Of a stretch of DNA of 64,000 nucleotides, positions 9,498 through 17,989 are shown in pieces. The position numbers and the translations under genes are program-made. The stretch is from Mucilaginibacter sp. cycad4 (lineage in GTDB: Bacteria; Bacteroidota; Bacteroidia; Sphingobacteriales; Sphingobacteriaceae), in contig NZ_CP139559.1 in the NCBI RefSeq assembly GCF_034263275.1, positions 2,542,001-2,606,000 on the forward strand, in the 5' to 3' direction. The notes beneath the pieces are model-generated. The model ran no database searches, was not told the origin of the DNA, and saw only the letters and a program-made list of their open reading frames with translations. Numbering within the stretch: position 1 is the stretch's first letter; the number at the start of each line of letters is the position of its first letter.

Positions 9498-9827
9498 ATG
9501 TCAGTTTATCAAATCAATAAAGGGGTGTCAAAACCAATAGTTTTCAAGGGCTTGAAAGCTCAATATATCGCCTACCTGGCTATCGGCCTTGTGGTATTGC
9601 TCATCGGGTTCGCTATCCTATATATTTGCGGATTAAGCCTTTGGATCATTCTTCCCCTGATCGTCGGTTTGGGTTCTGCATTGTTCTTCAGCGTTTTCCG
9701 CCTAAGCCATAAGTTCGGTGAGCATGGCCTGTCCAAGCACTTTGCCAAGCGCCAGTTACCCGAGTGCCTAATTTTTCGCTCACGGCAGGTATTCATCCAA
9801 TTAAAAACAGAACATCATGGGAATTGA
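9498..9827 (+). CDS. traF: TraF family (DUF4133) conjugation protein
   Basis: DUF4133/TraF protein, the VirB3-like inner-membrane component. I chose the ATG at 9498 (MSVYQINKGV) over the longer frame because that start matches the family's short N-terminus and does not overlap traE. It has the conserved INKGVSKPIVFKGLKAQYI block and two membrane helices (residues about 27-47 and 50-70). It overlaps the traG start by 11 bases, which indicates translational coupling. Confidence 0.87.
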   Translation: MSVYQINKGVSKPIVFKGLKAQYIAYLAIGLVVLLIGFAILYICGLSLWIILPLIVGLGSALFFSVFRLSHKFGEHGLSKHFAKRQLPECLIFRSRQVFIQLKTEHHGN

Positions 9828-12279
9828 TATAGAAAAAATTTTGCCGCTGACCAAAGTGGAGAACGGCACCATCTTATCCGCGCACGGCGACATCACGGTA
9901 GGTTATCAGGTCATCTTGCCGGAGATATTTACGCTATCAGACCGCGATTACGAAGCTTATCATCAGGCTTGGGTTAAAGCAATCCGCCTGCTTCCGCAAG
10001 GCAGCATCTTTCACAAACAGGATTGGTTTATGGAAAGCAACTTCAAGGCCAACTTTGAAAAGGCAGGTAAAAGTTTCCTTTCACGTTCAAGCGAACGTTT
10101 CTTTAATGAACGCGAATGCCTGGAGCACCATTGCTACGTGTTCCTGACACAAAAGCCAAAGGACCGAAAGTTAGGCTCATCAGCTTACAGTAACCTGCTC
10201 CGTAAGAGCATCGTACCACAGCAAACCATCAGTCCGGTACTGTTCAAAGATTTTCTGGATTGCGCGGGCCAATTCGAGCGGATACTTAAAGACAGTGGTT
10301 TCGCGACGTTAACCCGCTTAACCGATGATGATCTGGCAGGCACAATGGAAAAAGCAGGCATGATCGAACGCTATTGCTTTCTGTCAACGCCTGATAAGCA
10401 GCCGCTTATTCAGGACATACATATCAAGGATGAGATCAGGATAGGCGCGAACCATTGTGAGCTTTATACCTTATCGGATGTGGAAGACCTACCGGCCTTA
10501 TGCGGAAGCCGTATCAATTATGACAAGTACAGCACCGACCGTACCAAATTCAGTATCGGCTTCGCTTCACCATTGGGCCAACTACTGAATTGCAACCACA
10601 TTCTCAACCAATACATATTCATCGAGGATAGTCAAAAAACCATCAAGCGTTTGGAAGCAAAAAAGCTTCGGTTACAATCGTTATCCGGTTATTCCCGCGA
10701 GAACGCCATTAGCCGGGGTGCGGTCAACGACTTTTTGAACGAGGCCATCGGCCAGCAGCGCTTACCTGTTAAAGCTCATTTCAACGTATTGGCATGGTCG
10801 GACGATGCGGGTAAACTTAAAGATATCAAAAATTTAGTAAGCTCGGCAATGGCGCAGATGGATGCAACCGCAAAAAAAGAGACGGACGGCGCGCCGCAAA
10901 TATGGTTCGCGGGCTTGCCCGGTAATGAAGCGGACTTTCCTATGAATGAAACGTTCGATACATTCGTCGAACAAGCCACCTGCTTTTTTAACCTCGAAAC
11001 CAACTACCGTGACAGCGTTAGCCCGTTCGGTATTCGTTTAGGCGATCGCTTAACCGGAAAGCCGGTGCATGTGGATATCAGCGACGAGCCAATGCGGTTA
11101 GGCTGGACAACCAATCGCTCGAAGTTTACTATAGGTCCGTCAGGTTCGGGTAAGAGTTTTTGGACAAATCATCTGTTACGTTCCTATTTTGAACAGGGTG
11201 CCCACATCGTCGTCATGGATATCGGTCACAGCTACCGGGGCCTTTGCGAATTGGCTGGCGGCTACTATTTCACTTATTCGGAACAAAACCCAATCAAGTT
11301 TAACCCGTTCCATCTTGCCGATGGTGATACGCTGGACACCGAGAAAAAAGAAAGCATTAAAACGTTATTGCTGGCACTCTGGAAAAAAGACGATGAGCCT
11401 TACCGCAGGTCGGAGTACGTAGCGATCTCCAACGCCTTGACCGGCTATTACAAGCACCTGGAGCAATTCCCTGATATTTTTCCATGCTTTAATACGTTCT
11501 ATGAATACCTTATGGAAGAATACATGCAGGTGTTAGAGGACGGCAAGGTTAAAGAACGTGATTTCGATATTGCCAACTTTTTGTATGTGCTAAATCCGTA
11601 TTACCGGGGCGGTGAGTTTGATTACTTACTGAATGCGACCGAGAATCTTGACCTGCTCCACGAGCGCTTCATAGTGTTCGAAATTGATGCGCTGAAAGAC
11701 CATCCTATTTTGTTTCCAGTATGCGTTTTGGTGATCATGTCAATGATTATCAATAAGATGAGGAAGTTACCCGGCATACGTAAAGTGGTGTTGATAGAGG
11801 AATGCTGGAAAGCTATTGCTAAAGAGGGAATGGCAGAATACATTAGGTATTTGTACAAGACGATGCGTAAGTTTTACGGTGAACCGATCGTTGTAACTCA
11901 GGAGGTCGAAGATATTATCAGCAGTCCCGTTGTCAAACAAGCGATCATTAACAATAGTGATTGCAAAATATTGCTTGATCAAAGTAAATATCAGAACAAG
12001 TTCGATGCCATACAGGAACTGTTAGGATTGACTGAAAAAGAAAAGGCGATGATCCTATCTATGAACAAGTCGAATGATCCGCGTCGTAAATATAAAGAGG
12101 TATTTATATCGTTGGGCCAATATGCTAAGGTCTATCGTACCGAGGTAAGTTTGGAAGAATATCTGGCCTACACGACCGAGGAAAGCGAAAAGGTCAAAGT
12201 ACATCAATATGCGGCCAAATACGGCAGCATTCAAAAAGGAATTGCTATGCTGGCAATGGATATGAGAACTAAAAACTAA
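9817..12279 (+). CDS. traG: TraG, VirB4-like conjugation ATPase
   Basis: Main ATPase of the conjugative type IV secretion system, peripheral at the inner membrane. Full length at 820 residues. The N-terminal domain is of the VirB4 type; the ATPase domain starts near residue 430. Walker A is GPSGSGKS at 440-447, Walker B is KVVLIEE near residue 655, followed by the ECWK and RKFYGEPIVVTQE segments typical of VirB4. All key motifs appear intact, so the gene looks functional. It overlaps traF by 11 bases and is followed 5 bases later by a lipoprotein gene. Confidence 0.92.
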   Translation: MGIDIEKILPLTKVENGTILSAHGDITVGYQVILPEIFTLSDRDYEAYHQAWVKAIRLLPQGSIFHKQDWFMESNFKANFEKAGKSFLSRSSERFFNERECLEHHCYVFLTQKPKDRKLGSSAYSNLLRKSIVPQQTISPVLFKDFLDCAGQFERILKDSGFATLTRLTDDDLAGTMEKAGMIERYCFLSTPDKQPLIQDIHIKDEIRIGANHCELYTLSDVEDLPALCGSRINYDKYSTDRTKFSIGFASPLGQLLNCNHILNQYIFIEDSQKTIKRLEAKKLRLQSLSGYSRENAISRGAVNDFLNEAIGQQRLPVKAHFNVLAWSDDAGKLKDIKNLVSSAMAQMDATAKKETDGAPQIWFAGLPGNEADFPMNETFDTFVEQATCFFNLETNYRDSVSPFGIRLGDRLTGKPVHVDISDEPMRLGWTTNRSKFTIGPSGSGKSFWTNHLLRSYFEQGAHIVVMDIGHSYRGLCELAGGYYFTYSEQNPIKFNPFHLADGDTLDTEKKESIKTLLLALWKKDDEPYRRSEYVAISNALTGYYKHLEQFPDIFPCFNTFYEYLMEEYMQVLEDGKVKERDFDIANFLYVLNPYYRGGEFDYLLNATENLDLLHERFIVFEIDALKDHPILFPVCVLVIMSMIINKMRKLPGIRKVVLIEECWKAIAKEGMAEYIRYLYKTMRKFYGEPIVVTQEVEDIISSPVVKQAIINNSDCKILLDQSKYQNKFDAIQELLGLTEKEKAMILSMNKSNDPRRKYKEVFISLGQYAKVYRTEVSLEEYLAYTTEESEKVKVHQYAAKYGSIQKGIAMLAMDMRTKN

Positions 12280-12284
12280 AGCTA

Positions 12285-12662
12285 ATGAAAACAACAGTTA
12301 AGATCATGGCAGTTTGTTTACTGACCGTAAGCGCCTGCCACAATGCGACCAAAGGGAAACAGAATTTTATTCCTGGCACCTATGTAGACAGTACGCAGAC
12401 AGAGTATGGTAAAGCGATGGATACTTTGGTTATCAAGCATCTCGATGGGCCAAATTACCAAATTGACAGCAGAGCCACTAAACAGGCCATTCGTGACGGC
12501 AAAGTTTTACCCGCGCATCATGAAAGCAACAAACGTGGAGCCACTTGGGACACCCAAAAAGAACAGTTAATTGAAATTGTTTCCGGCAGGGTTTATACGT
12601 TCCAGCCGTATAAACACACGATGATGCTTAACAATAACCGCGTTCTTCAAAAGATCAATTGA
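12285..12662 (+). CDS. Small lipoprotein within the tra operon
   Basis: Predicted lipoprotein of 125 residues with a signal ending in VSAC (Cys18). The mature part is polar with no recognised domain. A small lipoprotein between traG and traI is common in Bacteroidota elements, and it might act in the envelope part of the transfer channel or in entry exclusion. That role is inferred from position only. It is followed by a palindrome and a 190-bp gap that splits the operon. Confidence 0.6.
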   Translation: MKTTVKIMAVCLLTVSACHNATKGKQNFIPGTYVDSTQTEYGKAMDTLVIKHLDGPNYQIDSRATKQAIRDGKVLPAHHESNKRGATWDTQKEQLIEIVSGRVYTFQPYKHTMMLNNNRVLQKIN

Positions 12663-12670
12663 TGAAAACA

Positions 12671-12702
12671 TGGCATAAGCTTCAATATTGAAACTTATGC
12701 CA
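12671..12702 (+). repeat. 32-bp near-perfect palindrome between tra gene groups
   Basis: TGGCATAAG-C-TTCAAT / ATTGAA-A-CTTATGCCA: 16-bp arms with one mismatch and no spacer, starting 8 bases after the lipoprotein stop. It could form a hairpin that attenuates transcription, or be a binding site for a dimeric regulator. The bases after it (TTAAAATCTT) are not a classical T-run. Confidence 0.45.
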
Positions 12703-12852
12703 TTAAAATCTTAACTGTATAACGGCCAGCAGCATTCCAACCATTAATTAACCCGATTTATTAACTAATACAAATTCACCCATTTCTATGGGTAAGGGGG
12801 GCTTATGCTAATTCCTAAAGGAATCCTATATGCCATTAAAAAAATTAAAGCT

Positions 12853-13533
12853 ATGAAAAAGTACATGGTCATACTCCCTTTGTCGGCGGTCACGGTTTTT
12901 GTGGCCTTGCCGAAAGGAGCTGATGCACAGATCGTGGTCGGGCAGGTAATCAGCGAGACGGTAGGTCGGGTGATCCGGGCCATCGACCTGCAAGTACAGC
13001 GCATGCAGAACCAAACGATCTGGCTTCAGAACGCGCAAAAGGCGCTCGAAAATCAATTATCTAAACTAAAGCTAAATGAGATCAGCGACTGGTCACAAAA
13101 GCAAAAAGACTTATACAGCAACTATTACAATGAACTTTGGGAAGTCAAATCCGTGATCGCTTATTACGAGCGTATCAAGGACATGACCGAAAAGCAAGCC
13201 AGCCTGGTCAGCCAGTATGAGCACGCTTGGGGCCTGCTTAAAACGGACAAACACTTTTCTGCTGATGAACTCAATTACATGCAATCTGTCTACTCCGGCA
13301 TCTTACAGGAAAGCGTCAAAAATCTGGACGAGATCTTAGTGGTTATCAATTCCTTTAAAACGCAGATGACCGATGCGAAAAGGCTGGAATTGGTAAACAA
13401 AGCAGGCGACCGTATCGATAGCAATTGCAGCGATCTGAAACGGTTCAGCAACCAAAATTACATTCTTAGTCTGCAAAGGGCTAAGGATGAAAACGAAGTG
13501 ACCACTTTAAAACGCTACTATGGGATCGACTAA
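12853..13533 (+). CDS. traI: TraI-like conjugation protein (VirB5-like)
   Basis: Secreted or periplasmic conjugation protein. I chose the ATG at 12853 (MKKYMVILPL) because it opens a clear signal peptide ending near ADAQ; the longer frame from 12805 adds residues before the signal. The rest is long amphipathic helix with many Q, K and E residues, as in VirB5/TraI proteins that sit at the pilus tip. It matches the DUF4141/TraI position after traG. It overlaps the next gene by 14 bases. Confidence 0.75.
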   Translation: MKKYMVILPLSAVTVFVALPKGADAQIVVGQVISETVGRVIRAIDLQVQRMQNQTIWLQNAQKALENQLSKLKLNEISDWSQKQKDLYSNYYNELWEVKSVIAYYERIKDMTEKQASLVSQYEHAWGLLKTDKHFSADELNYMQSVYSGILQESVKNLDEILVVINSFKTQMTDAKRLELVNKAGDRIDSNCSDLKRFSNQNYILSLQRAKDENEVTTLKRYYGID

Positions 13534-14167
13534 ATTAAAAGCTCTGGCTATTGGAGTATTTCTTTCGCTGATGTGTTTCCAGCAAGGTTTCGCTCAGACA
13601 TTTGCGGAGTGGTTTTCTCAAAAGAAAACGCAGATCAAATACCTCAACGAACAGATCACAGCCTTACTTCAGTATGGCAGCTACGTCCGTCAGGGTTATC
13701 AAATTTCCCAAAACGGATTAGGTAGCATAGGAGGTTGGGTAAAAGGCGAGTTTGATTTGCATTCAGCGTATTACACATCCTTGAAAAAAGTTAATCCGCA
13801 GTTCAAAGGCAGTGCGAAAGCAGATAGCATCATCAGCTATGCTGGTAAAATTCCGCTGCGTTTTGACCACCTGAACGGCTTAAGCAATTTGGATGCGGAC
13901 AGCAGGGCGTATGTCGGTCAGGTTAAAGCTGCCGTGCTTGATGGATGCAACAAGGACATCAGTGAATTACAGACGGTCATCAACGACGGTCAGGCGCAAA
14001 TGACTGATGATGAACGAATCAAGCGCCTTGACGGTATCTACAGCCGGATGAAAGATAAGTACGCATTTACCATTTATTTCTGTAGCCAGGTCAGGTTGCT
14101 GCTTTTACAAAGAGATCAGGAACTTAAAGACATTAACACATTAAGACAGCAGTATGGAATCAATTAA
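13520..14167 (+). CDS. Secreted conjugation protein, first of two paralogs
   Basis: 215-residue protein with a signal peptide ending near GFAQ (residue 26) and an otherwise helical mature part. It shares a pattern with the next protein: (Q)GYQ...G(E/N)F(D/N)LHS followed by VNP, and a C-terminus with QMTDDERIKRLDGIY. Similar proteins between traI and traJ are sometimes annotated as TerB-like; I cannot confirm that from the sequence. Start (13520) and stop (14167) overlap the neighbouring genes by 14 bases each, so translation is coupled. Confidence 0.6.
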   Translation: MGSTKLKALAIGVFLSLMCFQQGFAQTFAEWFSQKKTQIKYLNEQITALLQYGSYVRQGYQISQNGLGSIGGWVKGEFDLHSAYYTSLKKVNPQFKGSAKADSIISYAGKIPLRFDHLNGLSNLDADSRAYVGQVKAAVLDGCNKDISELQTVINDGQAQMTDDERIKRLDGIYSRMKDKYAFTIYFCSQVRLLLLQRDQELKDINTLRQQYGIN

Positions 14168-14801
14168 AAAAATTTGGATTGGCGCATGCTTTTTGGTGAT
14201 CTTAACCTTAAGCTTCGAGCGTTCGCAAGCCCAGATATCTACCGGGCAGGATATGCAGCAATTATTATTGGATATCGAAAAGTTAACGCAGTTCAAAACC
14301 ATCCTTTCAGACATGGAACAAGGCTATACCATTCTGACGCAGGGTTATCAGCAGGTAAAGGATCTATCCCAAGGCAACTTCAACCTGCATTCGGTTTTCC
14401 TCGATGCACTATTACAAGTCAATCCCGAAGTGGCCAAATATGCACGGGTCGCAGATATCATAGCTGATGAGGTTAACATTCTTTCGGAATACAAAAAAGC
14501 CTACAGCCGGTTCCAAAACAGCGGCGTGTTCAACGCCGACGAATTAGGTTATCTGGCTAACGTATATGCGAAATTGACGAGCGCGGCACTGAATGATGTG
14601 AACGACTTAGCTACGGTCATTACCGCATCCAAATTACGCATGAGTGATGACGAAAGATTGTCGGCCATTGACCGCATTTATGCTTCAAGCAGTGATAAAC
14701 TCACCTTTCTGCGAACGTTCAACCGGAAAACGAGCGTATTGGTGCTGCAACGACAGCAGGAACAAAACGAGGTAAACAACTTAAAGTCCCTGTACCCATG
14801 A
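14154..14801 (+). CDS. Secreted conjugation protein, second of two paralogs
   Basis: Also 215 residues, with a signal peptide ending near SQAQ (residue 26). It shares with the preceding protein the GNFNLHS...QVNPE block, the RMSDDERLSAIDRIY block and the Q-rich C-terminal helix, so the pair arose by duplication. It probably acts in the periplasm with the other Tra proteins; the exact role is unknown. The stop overlaps the traJ start in an ATGA tetranucleotide (14798-14801). Confidence 0.6.
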   Translation: MESIKKIWIGACFLVILTLSFERSQAQISTGQDMQQLLLDIEKLTQFKTILSDMEQGYTILTQGYQQVKDLSQGNFNLHSVFLDALLQVNPEVAKYARVADIIADEVNILSEYKKAYSRFQNSGVFNADELGYLANVYAKLTSAALNDVNDLATVITASKLRMSDDERLSAIDRIYASSSDKLTFLRTFNRKTSVLVLQRQQEQNEVNNLKSLYP

Positions 14802-15991
14802 AAAAGTATCTTTTTACAGGCTCCGTCCTGCTGATAGTCAGCGGGATAACGACGAGGGTTCAGGCGCAGGATATTACCAGCAGTCTGAAAGGTATGCAGC
14901 CGGTATTGAACAACGTTTACGATCAGATGATACCCATGTGCAGCAACCTGATCGACGCGGCACGGGGTATTGCAGGATTTGCCGCATTGTGGTATATCGC
15001 GTCCCGCGTTTGGCGGCAGATCGCACAGGCGGAACCGTTAGACTTTTATCCATTGTTGCGCCCGTTTACTTTAGGTATGGCTATCATGCTGTTTCCGATG
15101 GTCATATCGCTGATGAACGGCATCATGCAACCCATTGTTTCAGCCACCGGCTCAATGGTCAATAATTCAGATAATAGCATCGCTTTATTGCTAAAGCAAA
15201 AGGAAGATGCGATTAAGCACAGCAGTTCTTATCAGATGTATGTTGGCGACGATGGCGAGGGCAACAGGGCCGAGTGGTATAAATACACGCATCCGGGCGA
15301 GACGGACAAGGATGAGGGCACTTTTGAATCTATCGGCAATGATATTAAGTTCTGGATGGACAAGCAAGCCTACAATTTCAAGAACAATATCAAGCAATGG
15401 ATGAGTGAGATTTTGCAGGTATTGTATGCGGCTGCCATTCTTTGTATCAATACCATACGCACATTTTATCTCATTGTGCTGGCGATTTTGGGGCCGCTCG
15501 TATTCGGGTTTGCCGTGTTCGACGGTCTGCATCACAGTTTGCAACAATGGATAGCGCGGTATATCAATGTGTTTTTGTGGCTGCCTATCGCCAATATTTT
15601 TGGCAGCATCATCGGGCAGGTTCAACTGCAAATGATCAAGCTGGATATTTCGCAGATACAAAGCTCCGGCGATACCTTTTTCTCGTCTACGGATACCGCT
15701 TATTTGATATTTCTCTGTATCGGCATCGTCGGCTATTTCTCGGTGCCAAGCGTGGCGAACTATGTTATCCATGCCCACGGTCAGAATGGCTTCCTTAGTA
15801 AAGTGACCCAAGTCAGCACAACTGTAGCGACCAATACGATGGCGACCGCTTCGTCAGCCGGTACGGCTTTGGGTGACCGCATGGAGCGAGGCGCGGCCAA
15901 TATCATCAATGCGCCGGGGAACATTATGGAGGGTTATCGCAGTGCAGGTAATGAACATCAAAAAGACAGGCTCTCCGGCAAGCAAACTTAA
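14798..15991 (+). CDS. traJ: TraJ, VirB6/TrbL-like conjugation channel protein
   Basis: Polytopic inner-membrane protein of the type IV secretion channel. It starts with a signal-like helix ending at VQAQ, then carries about six hydrophobic helices, including the long one IRTFYLIVLAILGPLVFGFA. The RYINVFLWLPIANIFGSIIG block is characteristic of conjugative-transposon TraJ. The C-terminal 60 residues are polar and low-complexity. 397 residues is normal for the family. Coupled to the gene before by ATGA, followed 25 bases later by traK with an AAAGGAG sequence 8 bases before its ATG. Confidence 0.88.
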   Translation: MKKYLFTGSVLLIVSGITTRVQAQDITSSLKGMQPVLNNVYDQMIPMCSNLIDAARGIAGFAALWYIASRVWRQIAQAEPLDFYPLLRPFTLGMAIMLFPMVISLMNGIMQPIVSATGSMVNNSDNSIALLLKQKEDAIKHSSSYQMYVGDDGEGNRAEWYKYTHPGETDKDEGTFESIGNDIKFWMDKQAYNFKNNIKQWMSEILQVLYAAAILCINTIRTFYLIVLAILGPLVFGFAVFDGLHHSLQQWIARYINVFLWLPIANIFGSIIGQVQLQMIKLDISQIQSSGDTFFSSTDTAYLIFLCIGIVGYFSVPSVANYVIHAHGQNGFLSKVTQVSTTVATNTMATASSAGTALGDRMERGAANIINAPGNIMEGYRSAGNEHQKDRLSGKQT

Positions 15992-16016
15992 CATTCATCA
16001 GAAAGGAGATTAAACT

Positions 16017-16640
16017 ATGTTCCAGCAATTTAAAAATATTGATACCGCTTTTAGGCATATCAAGTTGTTCAGCTACCTGCTCATTGCAGCCTGTGTCGCC
16101 ATGACCTGTTTTGCCATATTCAAGAGCTATCAAAGTTCAGACAACTTCAAAAATCATATTTATGTTTTGGCCAACGGTAAAGCATTAGAGGCTATCGCAT
16201 CGGACAGGAAAGACAACATCCCGGTTGAATGCCATGATCACGTCAAGGTGTTTCATGAGGACTTCTTTAACCTTGACCCTGACGATAAGCAGATACAGAT
16301 CAGCATCAATAAGGCATTATACCTGGCTGATGGCAGTGCGAAAACTGCTTATGATAACTTGAAAGAATCGGGTTATTATAACAACCTGATCTCGGGGAAT
16401 ATCAGTCAGCAGATCACGGTAGATAGTATAAGATTGGATATGAACCAATACCCGTATGGTTTTACCTGCTATGCGACCGAAAAGTTAGTAAGAAGCACGT
16501 CAACAACCACCAGAAGTTTGGTAACCCAAGGTTTCTTACGCAACGTCAGCCGTAGCGATAATAATCCCCATGGCTTTCTGATCGAGCGTTGGGAGACACT
16601 GGAAAATAAGGACGAACAAGTTAAGAACACGCAGCCATGA
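16017..16640 (+). CDS. traK: TraK, VirB8-like conjugation protein
   Basis: Bitopic inner-membrane protein with one N-terminal helix (YLLIAACVAMTCFAIFKSY) and a periplasmic domain of about 160 residues. The N-terminal block FKNIDTAFRHIKLFSY is typical of conjugative-transposon TraK. By analogy with VirB8 it nucleates assembly of the channel. 207 residues is the usual length. Its stop overlaps the next start by 4 bases (ATGA). Confidence 0.88.
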   Translation: MFQQFKNIDTAFRHIKLFSYLLIAACVAMTCFAIFKSYQSSDNFKNHIYVLANGKALEAIASDRKDNIPVECHDHVKVFHEDFFNLDPDDKQIQISINKALYLADGSAKTAYDNLKESGYYNNLISGNISQQITVDSIRLDMNQYPYGFTCYATEKLVRSTSTTTRSLVTQGFLRNVSRSDNNPHGFLIERWETLENKDEQVKNTQP

Positions 16641-16855
16641 AACTATTTAGGAAAAATAAACGCAGCCTGATCGATCAGGGGGCGTTAAGCAAATTGGGTA
16701 TTACCCTTGATCAAAGGCAAAAAAAATTGGCCGATTATCTCGGTCGCCGTACGCAGTATTGGAACCGCAATGCAAAAATAACTGCGCTGGCCATCTTTAG
16801 CCTTTTGTTCGGCGGCGCATTCTTACTGCTGATACTTCACGCAGTTCTTCATTAA
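16637..16855 (+). CDS. Small TraL-like membrane protein
   Basis: 72 residues: a basic cytoplasmic half (RKNKRSLIDQ, LGRRTQYWNRNAK) and one C-terminal membrane helix (ALAIFSLLFGGAFLLLIL). It lies between traK and traM, where CTnDOT-type elements have the small protein TraL. Coupled to traK by ATGA. Identity rests on position and layout. Confidence 0.6.
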   Translation: MKLFRKNKRSLIDQGALSKLGITLDQRQKKLADYLGRRTQYWNRNAKITALAIFSLLFGGAFLLLILHAVLH

Positions 16856-16910
16856 ATCAAAGCCAGTCTATAGTTAACAAACAGATTATAAACAAAAAAA
16901 CATTTTAATC

Positions 16911-17984
16911 ATGACACCACAAGAAGAAAGAAAAAGGAAATTATGGTTGTTCCTGCCGCTTTTGGTGCTGCCGTTCCTCGCTTTAGGTTTCTATGCATTG
17001 GGCGGCGGCAAAGGTACAACTGCCGACCACTCGGCAGCAACTGCTAAAGGTATCAATACGGATTTACCGGGTGCGAAACTGCAAGCAGATAAGTCAACGG
17101 ATAAATTGAGCCTGATGGACAGGGCCAAACGGGACAGTGCCTCGGAACGGTCACATTCCGCAGCCGGGGCGTTCGCGGCATTGGGTTGGGACACGAGCCG
17201 GTTCAGTTCAACTGCTACAACTGCAAAAACGGCATCAAACAATGAGGCACAGATTAAAGACCGTTTAGTGCAGATCAACAAGCAGATCAATCAGCCGGTG
17301 CCCATCAACAAAATACCAGCCAACGATTATAACGCAAATACCAAATCCGCTGACCTCGAAAGATTGGAAAGGCTTTTAAAACAAAAGCAGCAGGCTAATG
17401 AGCCCGACGCGCAGATGCAGCAACTTAGCGGCATGCTGGATAAAATCATGCAGATACAAAACCCATCGTTGGCCAAATCAAAGGACAAGAAGCCGGAGAA
17501 CGTCAAACCGGACAGTGCCTTTAAAGCGATCCCTGCCATCATCGATGGTAACCAAAAAGTACCGCCCGGAGGCGTTGTCAAATTGCGATTGAAAGACAGT
17601 ATTACCATCAATGGTATACATTATCTGAAAGGACAGGAACTGTCAGGCCAGTGCGCAGTGACCAACCAGCGGCTGTTGCTCGATATCAAAAATATCCGTC
17701 TTGGTACTACCATCGTCCCGGTAAATCTGTCCGTCTTTTCACTCGATGGCCTACAGGGCATCAACGCGCCTGAAGCGGAACTGGCTGGTGCTGCCGGAGA
17801 TGGCGCAAATGGCGCACTCGAAAATATGCAATTCCTTTCCGCCGACTACAGCCTGACGACACAGGCGGCAACAGCGGGAATTTCTGCCGCCAAAAGTTTG
17901 CTCGGCAAAAAGGTGAAAAAAATTAAGGTGAAGTTGAAAGGCGGTGAAACCGTCCTGCTTCGAAATAATCAGGATAAACATTAG
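16911..17984 (+). CDS. traM: TraM, VirB10-like conjugation protein
   Basis: Inner-membrane protein spanning the periplasm. A short basic N-terminus precedes one helix (LWLFLPLLVLPFLALGFYAL). Next is a long low-complexity linker, Ala-, Gln- and Asp-rich with short coiled-coil stretches (residues 100-200), and a beta-rich C-terminal domain from about residue 205 (VPPGGVVKLRLKDSITINGI) as in TraM/VirB10. At 357 residues it seems somewhat short for the family as I remember it. In CTnDOT-like elements traN (VirB9-like) follows; here unrelated genes follow after 5 bases. Confidence 0.82.
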   Translation: MTPQEERKRKLWLFLPLLVLPFLALGFYALGGGKGTTADHSAATAKGINTDLPGAKLQADKSTDKLSLMDRAKRDSASERSHSAAGAFAALGWDTSRFSSTATTAKTASNNEAQIKDRLVQINKQINQPVPINKIPANDYNANTKSADLERLERLLKQKQQANEPDAQMQQLSGMLDKIMQIQNPSLAKSKDKKPENVKPDSAFKAIPAIIDGNQKVPPGGVVKLRLKDSITINGIHYLKGQELSGQCAVTNQRLLLDIKNIRLGTTIVPVNLSVFSLDGLQGINAPEAELAGAAGDGANGALENMQFLSADYSLTTQAATAGISAAKSLLGKKVKKIKVKLKGGETVLLRNNQDKH

Positions 17985-17989
17985 CGCAA

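Noticed and set aside
15191..15811. 206-codon open frame on the minus strand
   Set aside because: It lies fully antisense within traJ, which has clear family blocks; the translated product shows no domain. A shadow frame.
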